Positions 12,304-25,489 of a stretch of DNA of 64,000 nucleotides are shown one piece after another. Source of the stretch: Liolophura sinensis (lineage: Eukaryota; Mollusca; Polyplacophora; Chitonida; Chitonidae); the NCBI RefSeq assembly GCF_032854445.1, contig NC_088302.1:57822237-57886236 (forward strand), written 5' to 3'. Each line of letters starts with the position of its first letter. Within the stretch, counting starts at the first letter, position 1. The position numbers and the translations under genes are program-made. The notes beneath the pieces were generated by a model. The model was not told the DNA's origin. It made no database searches and saw nothing but the letters and a program-made list of their open reading frames with translations.

Positions 12304-13810
12304 CAACGTACATTTTGTCAGTTTGTCCTTACATAACTGTTTTTAGCTTTCAAGAAAAAAATACAAGGCCGATAACTGTAGTCTAACCAGAACAATGAAG
12401 TCCTCACATTCTGACCTGATGCCTAACTTTTTTCACAAGAGCCTCTGTTTGTCTGCTACAGGTTACCTCTAACATTACAAACTCTTAATACAAACAGAGG
12501 TCTTGTCACCTGTAGTTGTACAAATCGAAATTCAGAAAATGAGATAAGACAGGGGTCAGAAGCTAGCATCTACAGGAGAAACGCTATATTTCTGTGTATT
12601 GTCACACAAAGATGGGCGGCCTTTTAACAGCAACAGGTGTTCCGAGATGGATAGCTTAAGAGTTGTCTCCCCTTCCCTCAACAGGTACCATTCCAAATAC
12701 ACAGGTGGGTGTTGGAGTAAATTGTGAGGTACTTATGCACAGATATACATCAACCAAACACCAAAGAATTTAGTGAATGACATGGATGTCCATCCTAGCA
12801 ATAAAAGAATGCGACAGAATTGAAGAGTACCACACACCTGTGACTGTGACATACTGTAAGCTTACTCACCCAGAAGCTAGACAGTTCTGTGCACACAGAT
12901 GTAGCTTAATGCTGCAACATACATGATAGATGTGTAATAATAAACACACTTTTACATGGCTTACGCCTTTTGGAGTTATAAGAAGAAGTCATCAACTGTA
13001 TGACATTTGAAAGACTAATAAAGTATGTAATATATAACGTTAAATCCATTATGATCACAAAGTTGTTTTGTGATACACAAAACATTAGACAACTGATGAA
13101 ATGAATCACAATTATTCCTCAAAACTCCATGGAATGAAAGACGACAGAAACTGCTGATTTCCGTCAAGGCCACACCAACACAGAGGGCTGGGGACAAATT
13201 TCCTTGTGTCTAAGGCCAGGGTTGAACATGCACCTCATGCACCACAGACTGAATCACATCCAGTTCCCTACATATATATCTGCTACATCTACTCAGGTAT
13301 TTACAAAACTTACCTTCATCTTGAAGGTGCAACCTTCACCTGTTACCTTCAACAGATGTACTATACACACTTTTTTTATAACTGTACATAACTGAAGACA
13401 AGCAAAGTTGTAACCCCCAGCAGATGCGTACATCTAACTGAATTCCCAAGTATGCCAACAATGAACCATTACAGTGTCGTTAGCAGGTCTATCAATAACC
13501 ATGACAACCATCTCATGTGGACTATAACCTCTGTGCAGATGTGTATTTCAGATATCCGCCTAATAATGACCTGAATCAAGGCCTAGTAGGCTGTGACTTT
13601 TCATGCATGTGGCTGAGGCCTCTTTCCTCAATGTGCAGATATGTCAACAGAAAAATGCCTGTTGACATGTACTTGTACCAAGACATTTCACACCACAGCT
13701 TTAAATGGTCCAGGCAGGTATTCTCAATCCCAGCTATGTCATCTCAGTCCACAGATTTAATATGTTATATAAACTAAGAACTCAGACACACATGTAAGCT
13801 TCCTTAATAC
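12304..13810. other. Single-copy region without recognisable gene
   Basis: About 1.5 kb of non-repetitive DNA. Short open frames of 60-86 codons at 12906-13197 (-) and 13204-13777 (+) have no domain I recognise and overlap each other on both strands, so none is annotated. Confidence 0.55.
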
Positions 13811-15196
13811 AATGATCCCAGCTAGTGGCATAATACTACCACCCAACAATTCCAGCTGGCTGTATAATACAACCATCCCAGCTAGTGGTATAACAGAACC
13901 ATCCCACCTTGTGGTATATTACAACCACCCCAAATGGTAGCATAATACAACAATCCCTGCTGGCAGTACAACACGACCATCCCAACTAGTGGTATAATAC
14001 AACTATCACAGCTGGCAGTACAATACAACCATCCCAACTAGTGATATAATACAACTATCACAGCTGGTGATATAATACAACCATCTCAGCTGGTGGTATA
14101 ATACAACCATCCCAGCTGGTGGTATAGTACAACTATCACAGCTGGTGGTATAATACAACCATCCCAACTAGTGGTATAATACAACAATCCCAGCTGGAAG
14201 TATAATACGACTATCCCAGCTAGTGGTATAATAGAGCCATTCCAGCTTGTAGTATATTACAACCAACCCAACTAGTGGTATAATACAACCATCCCAGCTG
14301 GTGGTATAATACAACTATCACAGCTGGTGATATAACATAACCATCTGAGTGGGTGGTATGATACAACCACCCCAAATGGTAGCATAACACAATCCCAGCT
14401 GGCAATATAATACAACTATCCTACCTAGTAGCATAATACAACTATCACAGCTGGTGGTATATTACAACCAACCCAACTAGTGGTATAATACGACCACCCC
14501 AGATGGTAGCATAATACAACAATCCCTGCTGGCAGTATAATACAACCATCCCACTAGTGGTATATTACAACCACCTCAGCTAGTGGTATAATAGAACCAT
14601 CCCAGCTAGAGGTATATTACAACCACCGCAGCTAGTGGTATAATAGAACCATCCCAGCTAGTGGTATAATAGAACCATACCAAATGGTAGCATAACATAA
14701 CAATCCCAGCTGGCAGTATAATACAACCATCCTAGTTAGTGGTACAATAGAACCATCCCAGCTGGTGGTATATTACAACCATCCCAACTAGTGGTATAAT
14801 ACAACCATCCTAGCTCGTAGTATAATAGAATCATCCTAGCTCGTGGTATAATAGAACCATCCCAGCTGATGGTATATTACAACCAACCCAACCAGTGGTA
14901 TAATACGACCACCCCAGCTAGTGGTATAATAGAACCATCCCAGCTGGTGGTATATTACAACCATTCCAACTAGTGGTATGATACAACTATCACAGCTGGT
15001 GGTATATTACAACTATCACAGCTGGTATATTACAACTATCACAGCTGGTATATTACAACTATCACAGCTGGTATATTACAACTATCACAGCTGGTGGTAT
15101 AATACAACCATCCCAGCTGGTGGTATAATACAACTATCACAGCTGGTGGTATAATACAACTATCACAGCTGCTGGTATAATTCAACCACCCCACCT
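13811..15196. repeat. 26-bp minisatellite, about 53 copies, degenerate
   Basis: The unit AGCTGGTGGTATAATACAAC followed by CATCCC (26 bp) recurs with many variants (AGCTAGTGG, AACTAGTGG, TAGAACC, TATTACAACC). A local run of shorter 22-bp units (ACAACTATCACAGCTGGTAT plus AT) at about 15010-15085 is nearly perfect and marks a recent secondary expansion. Confidence 0.95.
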
Positions 15197-16084
15197 GGTA
15201 ATACATGAATAATACAATTATTTCAGCTCATCTGCAGTTTTAAGAATAACTTCATCAAGGTGCAAACTGAGAAAATACGAACTTTCTAAAATCACAAGCC
15301 ATGTTAAGTAACCCAGTAACCAAGGTGTCATCCTGTTAACAGATCCTGTTATAACAACAGAGAAAAAATGAGACTGGCAGCCAGTCACATCAGTCATTTT
15401 GCTTATGCTTTTAGAAAATGGATTGAAAAGAGAAATAGCGAATGCACCTGAATGTAACAGCAGCATAAAACCCTTTCATCTGTACATACAAATTAGCCCA
15501 TAGCCCCTCATACCTGTCACATCACTAGCAGGGGTAATAGAGGAAAGTATGGAGGTGCCTAGTGTTTAGAGAGGTGCTTAGAGAGATGGTACAAAGTGTT
15601 TGTCACAAATTTATCTTTATCCCCAAACCAGAGGCTTCTTACTGGGTTTACTGGTTGTGGGCAGAAATAACAGCTGGCACTGAGCAGCAGCAGCACAGAA
15701 CTGCACTGTACATTGTTACAGAATGCAGGTTTGGGTGCTTTACTGATTAATGTGATCATCTTCAAATCTTTCTCCTGTAGACTTCATCAATAACAGTGAA
15801 TCAAATCTACAAACTTGTATTGAAGACATCTTAGTATCCAATCAAAGAACCAAGCAAGTATTTCACTTGAACACCTGTTATGAAGTGATGAAGCAAAGCA
15901 TTCACACAAATGTCTGCAAAATGACAATAAATGTATGAAGCACAGAAGCATGGCAGACACTTGTCATGTGATCTGCACTGCATACTCACTGAGAAGTAAA
16001 ACTCGTAGTATTCACTAAAATCAGTTGTACCTCTTGCGATACATTGGATACAAGAGTAATAAGCATGCTGAGTTCATGTTCCTG
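15197..16084. other. Single-copy region
   Basis: Non-repetitive. Overlapping open frames at 15218-15466 (-) and 15559-15765 (both strands) are short and carry no recognisable domain. Nothing else is supported. Confidence 0.55.
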
Positions 16085-16590
16085 TCAAATCTCACACATA
16101 ACGTAGTCCATGTCCACTTGGTGGAATGTGGTACTGCCAAATCTCACACATAACGTAGTCCATGTACACTTGGTGGAATATGGTACTGACAAATCTCACA
16201 CATAACGTAGTACATGTACACTTGGTGGAATATGGTACTGACAAATCTCACACATAATGTAGTCCATGTCCACTTGGTGGAATGTGGTACTGCCAAATCT
16301 CACACATAACGTAGTCCATGTCCTCTTGGTGGAATGTGGTACTGCCCAATCTCACACATAATGTAGTCCATGTCCACTTGGTGGAATGTGGCACTGCCAA
16401 ATCTCACACATAACGTAGTCCATGTCCACTTGGTGGAATATGGTACTGCCAAATCTCACACATAACATAGTCCATGTCCACTTGGTGGAATGTGGTACTG
16501 CCAAATCTCACACATAACATAGTCCATGTCCATTTGGTGGAATGTGGTACTGCCAAATCTCACACAAAACGTAGTCCATTTCCACTTGGG
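16085..16590. repeat. 52-bp minisatellite, about 10 copies
   Basis: The unit starts CAAATCTCACACATAACGTA and ends ACTTGGTGGAATGTGGTACTGC (52 bp). Copies differ by a few substitutions. The right end decays into partial units up to about 16640. Confidence 0.96.
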
Positions 16591-18711
16591 GGCACGGGGT
16601 ACCTGAATCCTACTGCCAAATCACATTGTCAAATCACACAAAATCCACTTTCCTCTCAACACAGCTGGAGGAACTCTCACCTGTTGTGACACAAACTGCT
16701 GTATTAGCTCATACTGCAACCAATCTTTGAAGTTACCAACAGCAAAAAGTAATGTTTCAGGTGAAAACACAGTGAGATTAGCTCATAACACATGATAAAC
16801 TTGGCAGCCAGGGGGCAGTAATCCCACATCAGGGGCATACACAGGAAAATATCAGTATGTATAAGCCAACTAGCATGAGCCTTTGTTTTGTGACAGTGTA
16901 CTATTTGGTGGCCATCTTGTAATCCAGACTGGAATCCCTTCAATCACTGCTAACCCTGAAATCTCCACATATGGTGAGAAGAATCAAGATAGGACTCAAA
17001 CTGTAACAGATTTACTGCCTCTTTACTAGAGTTTCCCTACCTCTGGTAAAACATTTCCAAATGCTGTAGAACTCCAAAGAGAATCACATATTCCTTGAGA
17101 ATTTTGCACAATTCCGGACACAGCTTCAATCTGGGAAGAGGCCAAGAAGACGGCTAATCTTGTAAATCCAACTTTCTGTTACGAGGGAAATTCACTGTGT
17201 GGTACCCTGTCCTGTGACATAGACAAGCCTATCTTCTGACTGGGACTCTGCTCGCAGAGACGACGAGGTCTGCGGAAACTTGAGGCTCAGCTGCAGCCTT
17301 GGACTCAGCATACTAATCTACCCAGCCATCTCACACTATCCAGCAGCAGCCAGGTCCAACGGCCGGCCTTTCATTTGTTCTCAGTGTTTGTCCTACCCCT
17401 CGATCACTCCGGTCAACAGTCCAAGCTTCCCATATTCAAACACTCAACGGACCCTTACCAGAGCTATGGCACAACACTCTGTTTGGGGGACAATCGAAAC
17501 CACTGCAATCAGGGGGGAAACCGCGCAGAAATGATTGAACCAGTGGCTCAGGTGTAGACACTGCTGACCAGAAGTGGATGATTGACCATGCAGCAGTGGC
17601 AACTGATCACCACATGCAGCCAGATGGATCAGTCCATGAGAAAAATCGTGATGAACTGGCAGAAATTGGGCATCAAATAAAAACCTTGACATGTAGACCC
17701 AAAGAGGTAATACATGACCTCTGCAGACCAAACATAAGCTGGTAATAAAACAAAGTTCAGAGAATAATTAATGATATTAAGTTTATTCTTATCCTAGTAA
17801 TATATGGTTTTATATTTTCCTACTAGACACAGGCAACAAATGTAATAGAATTTGGATGAATTCCATACTGGTGAATGTCTTCTGACACATGGATCAATCA
17901 CACATAAGAGGGTATCAAAGAGACTGGTATAATGGTAAAGTAGTCAGGTGAGGGTAACCCTAGACGGGCTCTTGTTGAGGATCGGGACAGTTCAGAGTTT
18001 GAGGTAACACTGCCATTGTGTAAGAGTCGATACATGTCCAGTTTATAAAGGTCTGTGTGTCTTGTATCGTCCCATGTCCTGACACAAATACTTTCTGACA
18101 ATAGCCGGCTTTAACACCGGCAGAATGAAAACAAGAGCCGTGGGAACATGCATTAGGCAAGTTTTCACTGGATACATGGGCGGTTGCTGCATTGATATTG
18201 GAGCAGAAATAATCGGGCAATTGGGTCTGAGATAGCAATCTTTCCTCTACAGTTCTACAATGGAGGGTTGGTAAACACTTGGACATAAATCCCAGCTTAC
18301 TGTGGGTCAAACAGAGCCCCAATACCTCAGGAGGGACAGTCTTTAATAACGATCATCAGACAGTGAGCAGATGTAGACACAGAGCTTTTGTCTGTTACAA
18401 TGGGACAATTCTCTGACCACACAACCAAGGGAGGCTAATTGTTCACATGAAAATACACATGGAGAAGTATTGTTGGGGAGATTTACTGCTGTGGTACATG
18501 TGCTTGGCACCACAATGACACTATCAGTTCAGAAACATTTGTGACCAGGATCAGTTCATTCAATTTGCCTTTGTGTGATACACCTGTATGTTTGTGTTAA
18601 AATGAAAACACTTTGTAGGAAATGACCAATATTTATAATGTTTCTTGAAAACCTCAGAGATTACGGTTTATATTGAAACTTCACACTATTAAAACACCAT
18701 GAACTCTAACA
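16591..18711. other. 2.1-kb single-copy region, no confirmed gene
   Basis: This is one of the longest stretches without tandem repeats, and 17100-17720 is richer in G+C and CpG than its surroundings (for example GGCCGGCC near 17363). Overlapping open frames exist on both strands (17280-17731) and a 120-codon frame lies at 17960-18322 on the minus strand. None has a domain I recognise. It is a reasonable place to look for an exon or regulatory element of the host gene. Confidence 0.5.
17960..18322 (-). CDS. Unrecognised 120-codon open frame (doubtful)
   Basis: This is the longest open frame I find outside tandem repeats. It starts MGLCLTHSKLG and ends NCPDPQQEPV, is fairly rich in Cys and Ser, and has no signal peptide, membrane segment or domain I can name. 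It lies on the same strand as the PDZ exon at 53757. A frame of this length is expected by chance several times in 64 kb, so it may mean nothing. No splice sites clearly define it. Confidence 0.12.
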   Translation of the reverse strand: MGLCLTHSKLGFMSKCLPTLHCRTVEERLLSQTQLPDYFCSNINAATAHVSSENLPNACSHGSCFHSAGVKAGYCQKVFVSGHGTIQDTQTFINWTCIDSYTMAVLPQTLNCPDPQQEPV

Positions 18712-20126
18712 ACACAAGCATACTTGACATCACTGGCCCACTACAGTGCTTGACATCACTGGCACATTACAGCACTTGACATCACTGGCACATTACAGTA
18801 CTTGACTTCACTGGATCACTACAGTGCTTGACATCACTGGCACACTACATTACATGACATCACTGGCACACTACAGTGCTTGACATCACTGGCTCACTAC
18901 AGTACATGACATCACTGGCTCACTACAGTACTTGACATCACTGGCACATTACAGTACTTGACATCACTGGCACATTACAGTATGTGGCATCATTGGCTCA
19001 CTACAGTACATGACATCACTGGCTCACTACAGTACATGACATCACTGGCACATTACAGTACTTGACATCACTGGCACATTACAGTATATGGCATCACTGG
19101 CTCACTAAAGTACATGGCATCACTGGCACACTACAGTGCTTGACATCACTTGCTCACTACAGTACTTGACATCACTGGCTCACTACAGTGCTTGACATCA
19201 CTGGCACATTACAGTACTTGACATCACTGGCACATTACAGTATATGGCATCACTGGCTCACTAAAGTACATGGCATCACTGGCACACTACAGTGCTTGAC
19301 ATCACTTGCTCACTACAGTACATGACATCACTGGCACACTACAGTACTTGACATCACTGGCACATTACAGTATGTGGCATCACTGGCTCACTAAAGTACA
19401 TGACAACACTGGCACACTACATTACATGGCATCACTGGCACACTACAGTACATGATATCACTGGTACACTACAGTATATGGCATCACTGGCTCACTACAG
19501 TGCTTGACATCACTTGCTCACTACAGTGCTTGACATCACTTGCTCACTACAGTACTTGACATCACTGGCTCACTACAGTGCTTGACATCACTGGCACATT
19601 ACAGTGCTTGACATCAGTGGCACACTACAGTACTTGAAATCACTGGCACACTACACTACTTGACATCACTGGCTCACTACAGTACATGATATCACTGGCT
19701 CACTACAGTGCTTGACATCACTAGCTCACTACAGTACGTGCCATCACTGGCTCACTACAGTGCTTGACATCACTTGCTCACTACAATGCTTGACATCACT
19801 GGCACACTACAGTGCTTGACATCACTGGCTCACTACAGTACATGACATCACTGACACACTACAGTACTTGACATCACTGGCTCATTACAGTACATGGCAT
19901 CACTGGCACACTATAGTACATGGCATCACTGACACACTACAGTACATGACATCACTGGCACACTACAGTACATGGCATCACTGGCACACTACAGTACATG
20001 ACATCTCTGGCACACTACAGTACATGGCATCACTGGCACACTACAGTACATGGCATCATTGGCTCACTACAGTACATGACATCACTGGCACACTACAGTA
20101 CATGACATCACTGGCACACTACAATA
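18712..20126. repeat. 26-bp minisatellite, about 54 copies
   Basis: The unit CATGACATCACTGGCACACT plus ACAGTA (26 bp) has alternating variants (TGCTTGACATC, GGCATC, GGCTCAC). The 101-codon + frame at 19868-20173 follows from a 78-bp triple period and is not a gene. The array runs directly into the next one with no spacer. Confidence 0.97.
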
Positions 20127-20885
20127 CACTAAGACGAGTTACGAGTCCTCAGTATCTAATCACACCTAACTAAGACGAGTTACAAGTCCTCAGGAACTAA
20201 TCACACCTACCAAAGACGAGGTACGAGTCCTCAGGATCTAATCACACCTACAAAAGACGAGGTATGAGTCCTCAGGAACTAATCACACCTAAGACGAGGT
20301 ACGAGTCCTCAGGATCTAATCACAACTACCAAAGACGAGGTATGAGTCCTCAGGAACTAATCACACCTAAGACGAGGTACGAGTCCTCAGGAACTAATCA
20401 CACCTAAGACGAGGTACGAGTCCTCAGGATCTAATCACACCTACCAAAGACGAGGTACGAGTCCTCAGGAACTAATCACACCTAAGACGAGGTACGAGTC
20501 CTCAGGATCTAATCACAACTACCAAAGACGAGGTATGAGTCCTCAGGAACTAATCACACCTAAGACGAGGTACGAGTCCTCAGGATCTAATCACACCTAC
20601 CAAAGACGAGGTATAAGTCCTCAGGATCTAATCACACCTACCAAAGACGAGGTATGAGTCCTCAGGAACTAATCACACCTAAGACGAGGTACGAGTCCTC
20701 AGGATCTAATCACAACTACCAAAGACGAGGTACGAGTCCTCAGGATCTAATCACACCTAAGACGAGGTACGAGTCCTCAGGATCTAATCACAACTACCAA
20801 AGACGAGGTACGAGTCCTCAGGAACTAATCACACCTACCAAAGACGAGGTACAAGTCCTTAGGATCTAATCACACCTACCTAAGA
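20127..20885. repeat. 41/37-bp minisatellite, about 19 copies
   Basis: Two unit lengths are mixed. The 41-bp form reads CTAATCACACCTACCAAAGA then CGAGGTACGAGTCCTCAGGAT. The 37-bp form lacks four bases (CTAATCACACCTAAGACGAG). The short and long forms partly alternate, giving an approximate 78-bp higher-order unit. It abuts the preceding 26-bp array at ACACTACAATACACTAAGAC. Confidence 0.96.
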
Positions 20886-22035
20886 TGTTGCCCTTGGTAC
20901 ACCAGGTTAGTTAATTGGTATGTAAAACGGCCACTGGTCAGGTGAATCACAACTTCTTGAATCTACATACAGGTATCTCTCACATACAGGTAGCTGGGTT
21001 CAGCTGAATCACAGGTAAGCACACATCAGTGCATGTAGGCACTAGATGGTAGAGGTAGAGGTAGAGGGTAGAGCTGAGTAGTACCTGAGTTACCTGTGTC
21101 CCCACACCTGAGTCAGATTACACGCTGTAGGCCTACACAGAACTTGTTGCCCATGGTTAAGCTCATCTAATACTCTTAATGGAATTACCAGCTTTGAGAC
21201 TGGGTGTGGATTTTCTCAAATCTACCAAGGTTGTAATATACAATGAGTTGTGAAAAGCTCCTAAGTTACTGCTCAATACCCCACCCACCAGAAAACAGCC
21301 CGACCCAGGGATTACAGGTATGTTTATATACACAAATAACATAAGCTTATTAAAAACCTACACATCTTTTCGCCTCTTTTTGTACCAACCTGGCAGGCTC
21401 ATGCCCCATCGCATCTTGATCATAGGCTGAGATTAGCTCTGCTTCAATGAGCCTTTTCCAGCCAGTAAGAGATTGGAATGTCCACCAGGCAAGCCAAAGC
21501 TAAGCCTAACTGTTTTGTACAGTTTTCGTTCACCACTGGAATGCATGTGCAGCTGGGTCAAACTATTTCAATTAAACATGATCATCTCAAAAAAGATCAA
21601 ACCAACTCAAAGAGATGTATTGTCATTATACTGTGCAGGTGGTATGCATACGTTGTCCAAATAGACCTGCCTTATCATCTCATATCAACAGATTAAAACT
21701 TCCTTGTTACAAAAGAAATTCATTGGATGGAAAATTCAACACATCAAATGAAAGACAGGCTACATTTTTAACAAACAACATCTTCAATCACTTTAAAAGT
21801 CAGTGGGCAAACTAGTGTGGAATTTCATTGCCAATGATACAACCTTTGTTCCTAAACAAAAATACCAGTATGGTCTTCTTCAACATACAAAGGGTTTTCT
21901 ATCACGTTTTTCAGACTCAACAATATAAATAACTCAATGCTGCACATTAGTGAAACATCAATGCCTAAAATGGCAAAATTATAAACAAAAATACATGCAA
22001 TAAGTATACTGAAGAATAAATTGAGTAATTGATCA
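20886..22035. other. Single-copy region
   Basis: Non-repetitive apart from a small GGTAGAGGTAGAGGTAGAGG run near 21050. Three overlapping open frames of 63-72 codons at 21473-21815 have no recognised domain. No gene is supported. Confidence 0.55.
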
Positions 22036-22125
22036 GGGTTTACACTCCTATAGTTATGGGGTTACACTCCTTTGGCGATGGGTTTACACTTCTATAGTTA
22101 TGGGGTTACACTCCTTTGGTGATGA
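22036..22125. repeat. About 43-bp tandem duplication, two copies
   Basis: Two copies of GTTTACACTCCTATAGTTAT plus GGGGTTACACTCCTTTGG(C/T)GATG lie head to tail. Each copy is itself made of two related halves of about 21 bp (TTACACTCCT in each). Confidence 0.9.
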
Positions 22126-22990
22126 ATTTCAGCCATACTGGCGAACAAGATAACTGTGAATTATTTGTTCCTTTCTAAATGAACTTACTACTGGTACTTT
22201 TCATTAAATTCAAATACTGAATGATAGTCATGTTTTCAGCCATCCTAATGCAATACAAATTTCTTATACTTGTTACTTTCACATTTTGCCATGAATCTTC
22301 CAAATTAATCAATCATCTTGACAAGTTTTAGACTAACACGCAGTGTATAAAGGTAATGAACCAGAGTGATCTTTCCATCAGCATTAACACATGCACACAG
22401 TTAACAAAAGTACATTGCTCTCCCAATCTTCTGGCAGCGATACCTGTGCTAAAGCATGCTTACCTGGCACAGGTATTCTCCCCAGGCACACACCATCAAG
22501 AAAGTGGTAATTATTTGCGGGCTAAATGACACTACCGAAGAATACCTGTGACAAACTGCAGATAGACAATCCGGCAGATGCCAGCGCGTATTGGCACTTC
22601 AGCCCTGAGAATCCCTTATTCAGCATTAGATAACAAGCTCTAGTGTAAACACCTCTTCAAGTAGGATAACCTTTCTCACAAAAGACGACAGCCATGTTTG
22701 ACATTCTTCCTGACACCGATATCAAATCCTCTGTGATTTGTCACTGAAATACGGCCTTCAGTTCCTCTGACTGTGTATAAAATACCAGCACAACTCATAA
22801 TGTCCACAGTCAATTATTTCAATGTTTCTCAATGCTATTCTGGTACATTTCTTAAAGTTATAACTGCAAAGAGACTGTGTCACATCAGAGTGTTTAATGG
22901 TTTACAAAATTGCACTTATTGATGAACAATGATAACTATACAGAAAAACCATCAGACTACAGTTCTACAAACAGAAGAAATGGTGACAAC
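22126..22990. other. Single-copy region
   Basis: About 0.9 kb of AT-rich unique sequence. I see no gene, RNA or repeat in it. Confidence 0.6.
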
Positions 22991-23335
22991 ATAGAATACA
23001 TCATGAACACATAGTAGACATTACAAACACTTGGAAGGTACCATGAACACACAGTACACATCATGAACACATAGAAGACATCATGAACACATAAACACTT
23101 GGAAGATAACATGAACATACAGTACACATCATGAACACATAGAAGACATCATGAACACACAGTACACATCATGAAAACACTGGACATCATGAAAACAGGG
23201 AAGACATCATGAACACACAGTACACATCACGAACACACAGTACACATCACGAACACACAGTACACATCATGAACACATGGAAGACACTATGAAAACACAA
23301 AAAACACGACGAAGACATGATGCAGACACAAAAGA
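22991..23335. repeat. Degenerate repeat of about 20 bp
   Basis: Variants of ACACATCATGAACACACAGT, some with ATAGAAGAC or TGGAAGAC, are repeated irregularly. The right end grades into the 26-bp array at 23336. Confidence 0.88.
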
Positions 23336-24055
23336 CACCATGAGCAGCAAGCCTCCTATCAAATCAGGAGCAGCAAACCTCCTATCAAATCAGGAGCAGC
23401 AAACCTCCGATCAAATCACAACTAGCCAGCCTCCTATCAAAACACGTGCAGCAAGCCTCCTATCAAATCACAAGCAGCAAGCCTCCCATCAAATCATGAG
23501 CAGCAAGCCTCCTATCAAATCATAAGCAGCAAGCATCCTATCAAATCATATGCAGCAAGCCTCCTATCAAATCACAAGCAGCAAGCCTCCTATCAAATCA
23601 CGTGCAGCAAGCCTCCTATCAAATCACAAGCAGCAAGCCTCCTATCAAATCACAAGCAGCAAGCCTCCTATCAAATCTTGTGCAGCAAGCCTCCTACCAA
23701 ATCAAAAGCAGCAAACCTCCTATCAAATCATAAGCAGCAAGCCTAAAATCAAATCACTAAGCAGCAAGCCTCCTATCAAATCACAAGCAGCAAGCCTCCT
23801 ACCAAATCACAAGCAGCAAGTCTCCTATCAAATCACAAGCAGCAAGCCTCCTATCAAATCACAAGCAGCAAGCCTCCTATCAAATCACGTGCAGCAAGCC
23901 TCCTATCAAATCACAAGCAGCCAGCCTCCTATCAAATCACAAGCAGCAAGCCTCCTATCAAATCATAAGCAGCAAGCGTCCTATCAAATCACAAGCAGCA
24001 AGCCTCCTATCAAATCATGTGCAGCAAGCCTCCTATCAAATCACGAGCAGCAAGA
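23336..24055. repeat. 26-bp minisatellite, about 27 copies
   Basis: The unit AGCAGCAAGCCTCCTATCAA plus ATCACA (26 bp) recurs; the last few bases vary (ATCATA, ATCACG, ATCTTG). Three units make 78 bp, which leaves a + frame open for 178 codons (23550-24086) with a 26-residue period. I read this as an artefact. Confidence 0.97.
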
Positions 24056-25198
24056 GTCCAACTCAATGTCAATGCATACCATTTAAAACCATTTCAACAT
24101 AAGGAAACCTCAGCAGAACAGTTTACATGTATCTACTGGTACTGAGTAAATTTAGACGCAGAATATGGATATTTAATTAAACCATGTCCGAATCAAACCT
24201 GTTAGTGACATCACACTAAAGAAAATACAGGCATCAAAGAAAAAAGATATCAATTTTCTTTTCACACACCAAGAGATATATTTTTAAAAAGAAGAATGAC
24301 CAATCCCATCAGAAATCACATTGGAATTTCACTGATGTGAACTTTCATTTTTTTCTTTTTCTTTATTCCTTTTGTTTATATTCCCCCAATAAAAATCTGC
24401 TTAAGAAAAGACTGAAAATACAAAATTACATCTGTAAATTAAGCAGGTCACATGACATGCAGAGCTAGAGAAGGCAGATGTGTCCAGCTACGGAAAATGA
24501 ATTGACTCTATGATGATTTTGACTCTTCCAATATGATTTGACAAATATATCCAACAGGTAATAAAAGAGGTGGTTAGGAAAAAAAAACAATGTGACCAAG
24601 CTGGTTTTTATCAACTGTAAACTTAGTCTGAAATGTTGTGAGAAAGTTTGGAAATTTTGCATCAAACAGTTTCAGACAAGGAATCCATAGTGACACAAAT
24701 GCAAGTCAAAACTTCTGAAGTGCAGGCGCACTCGGCAGAAGGCAGGTTGTTTCTAGAAGCTAGATCTTACTGGGTATGACACATTCTGCCTTGAGGAGGA
24801 CAGACTTGGCACAGAAGAGCCTTACATAAAACTGGGCGTTTGTCAACACTCCTCCCATGGATGTGGCACGCAGCACTGTTGACAGGAAATCCCTTCCTAC
24901 AGGTCAGTTTTCACCCCAGCCAGAACTCGCTCCTGCTCCCAACAAAGGCCCATTGGAAAGGGGGGGGGGGGGGGGGAGGGGGCTGGCCATGTCTCCTACA
25001 CAAACAACTCCTGAAGTTCCATTCAAAGTCATACCAGTAGCTAAAGTGATACCATGCAATACAGATGATAACATTTCAAGCTGACAAGGTCTTTTTCAGG
25101 CTTGACATATCAATATTATACCTGTATCATTCTCTTGAAAAATTGCTCCAAAGCCTCATCTACCTACATGTACATGTACACACATGCTTGATGTTTGA
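24056..25198. other. Single-copy region with a poly-G tract
   Basis: Mostly AT-rich unique sequence. It contains a run of 17 G at 24960-24976, interrupted by one A and followed by five more G. Open frames passing through the G tract (24840-25084) have no domain I recognise. Confidence 0.6.
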
Positions 25199-25275
25199 CA
25201 CTGTACTTAGGAATATTTGATCTATACGATACCAGCCAGCATTATGGTGGAAGGAAACCCGGCACAGACAAAAAA
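25199..25275 (-). mobile_element. SINE 3' fragment, minus strand
   Basis: The sequence GTACTTAGGAATATTTGATC followed by TATACGATACCAGCCAGCATTATGG and GGAAACCCGGCACAGAC matches, in reverse complement and from memory, the 3' body of the molluscan tRNA-derived SINE whose head is at 8019. Only the distal part is present. It is clearly diverged. Confidence 0.7.
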
Positions 25276-25489
25276 TTCAATTCCAGTATTAATATTTATT
25301 AATATATTAACGAATCTTTATCATTTACCAATGAAATTCCAACTTTATATTCAATTTTAGACGAAACATTTTTACCCTTGTAACATACATTAGCTGAATA
25401 TGATGAGGCCTGGCTAGCTGGACTGTCATTTGGGCTTTCTTAGGAAGACTAACAGTGGAGGCACCCTCCAAGGTTTTCTATGGTCCTTC
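25276..25489. other. AT-rich spacer
   Basis: Unique AT-rich sequence, including ATTAATATTTATTAATATAT near 25290. Nothing else seen. Confidence 0.5.

Noticed and set aside
24840-25084. Glycine-rich open frames across the poly-G tract
   Set aside because: The Gly run is the G homopolymer read in frame, and the flanks lack any domain or splice context.
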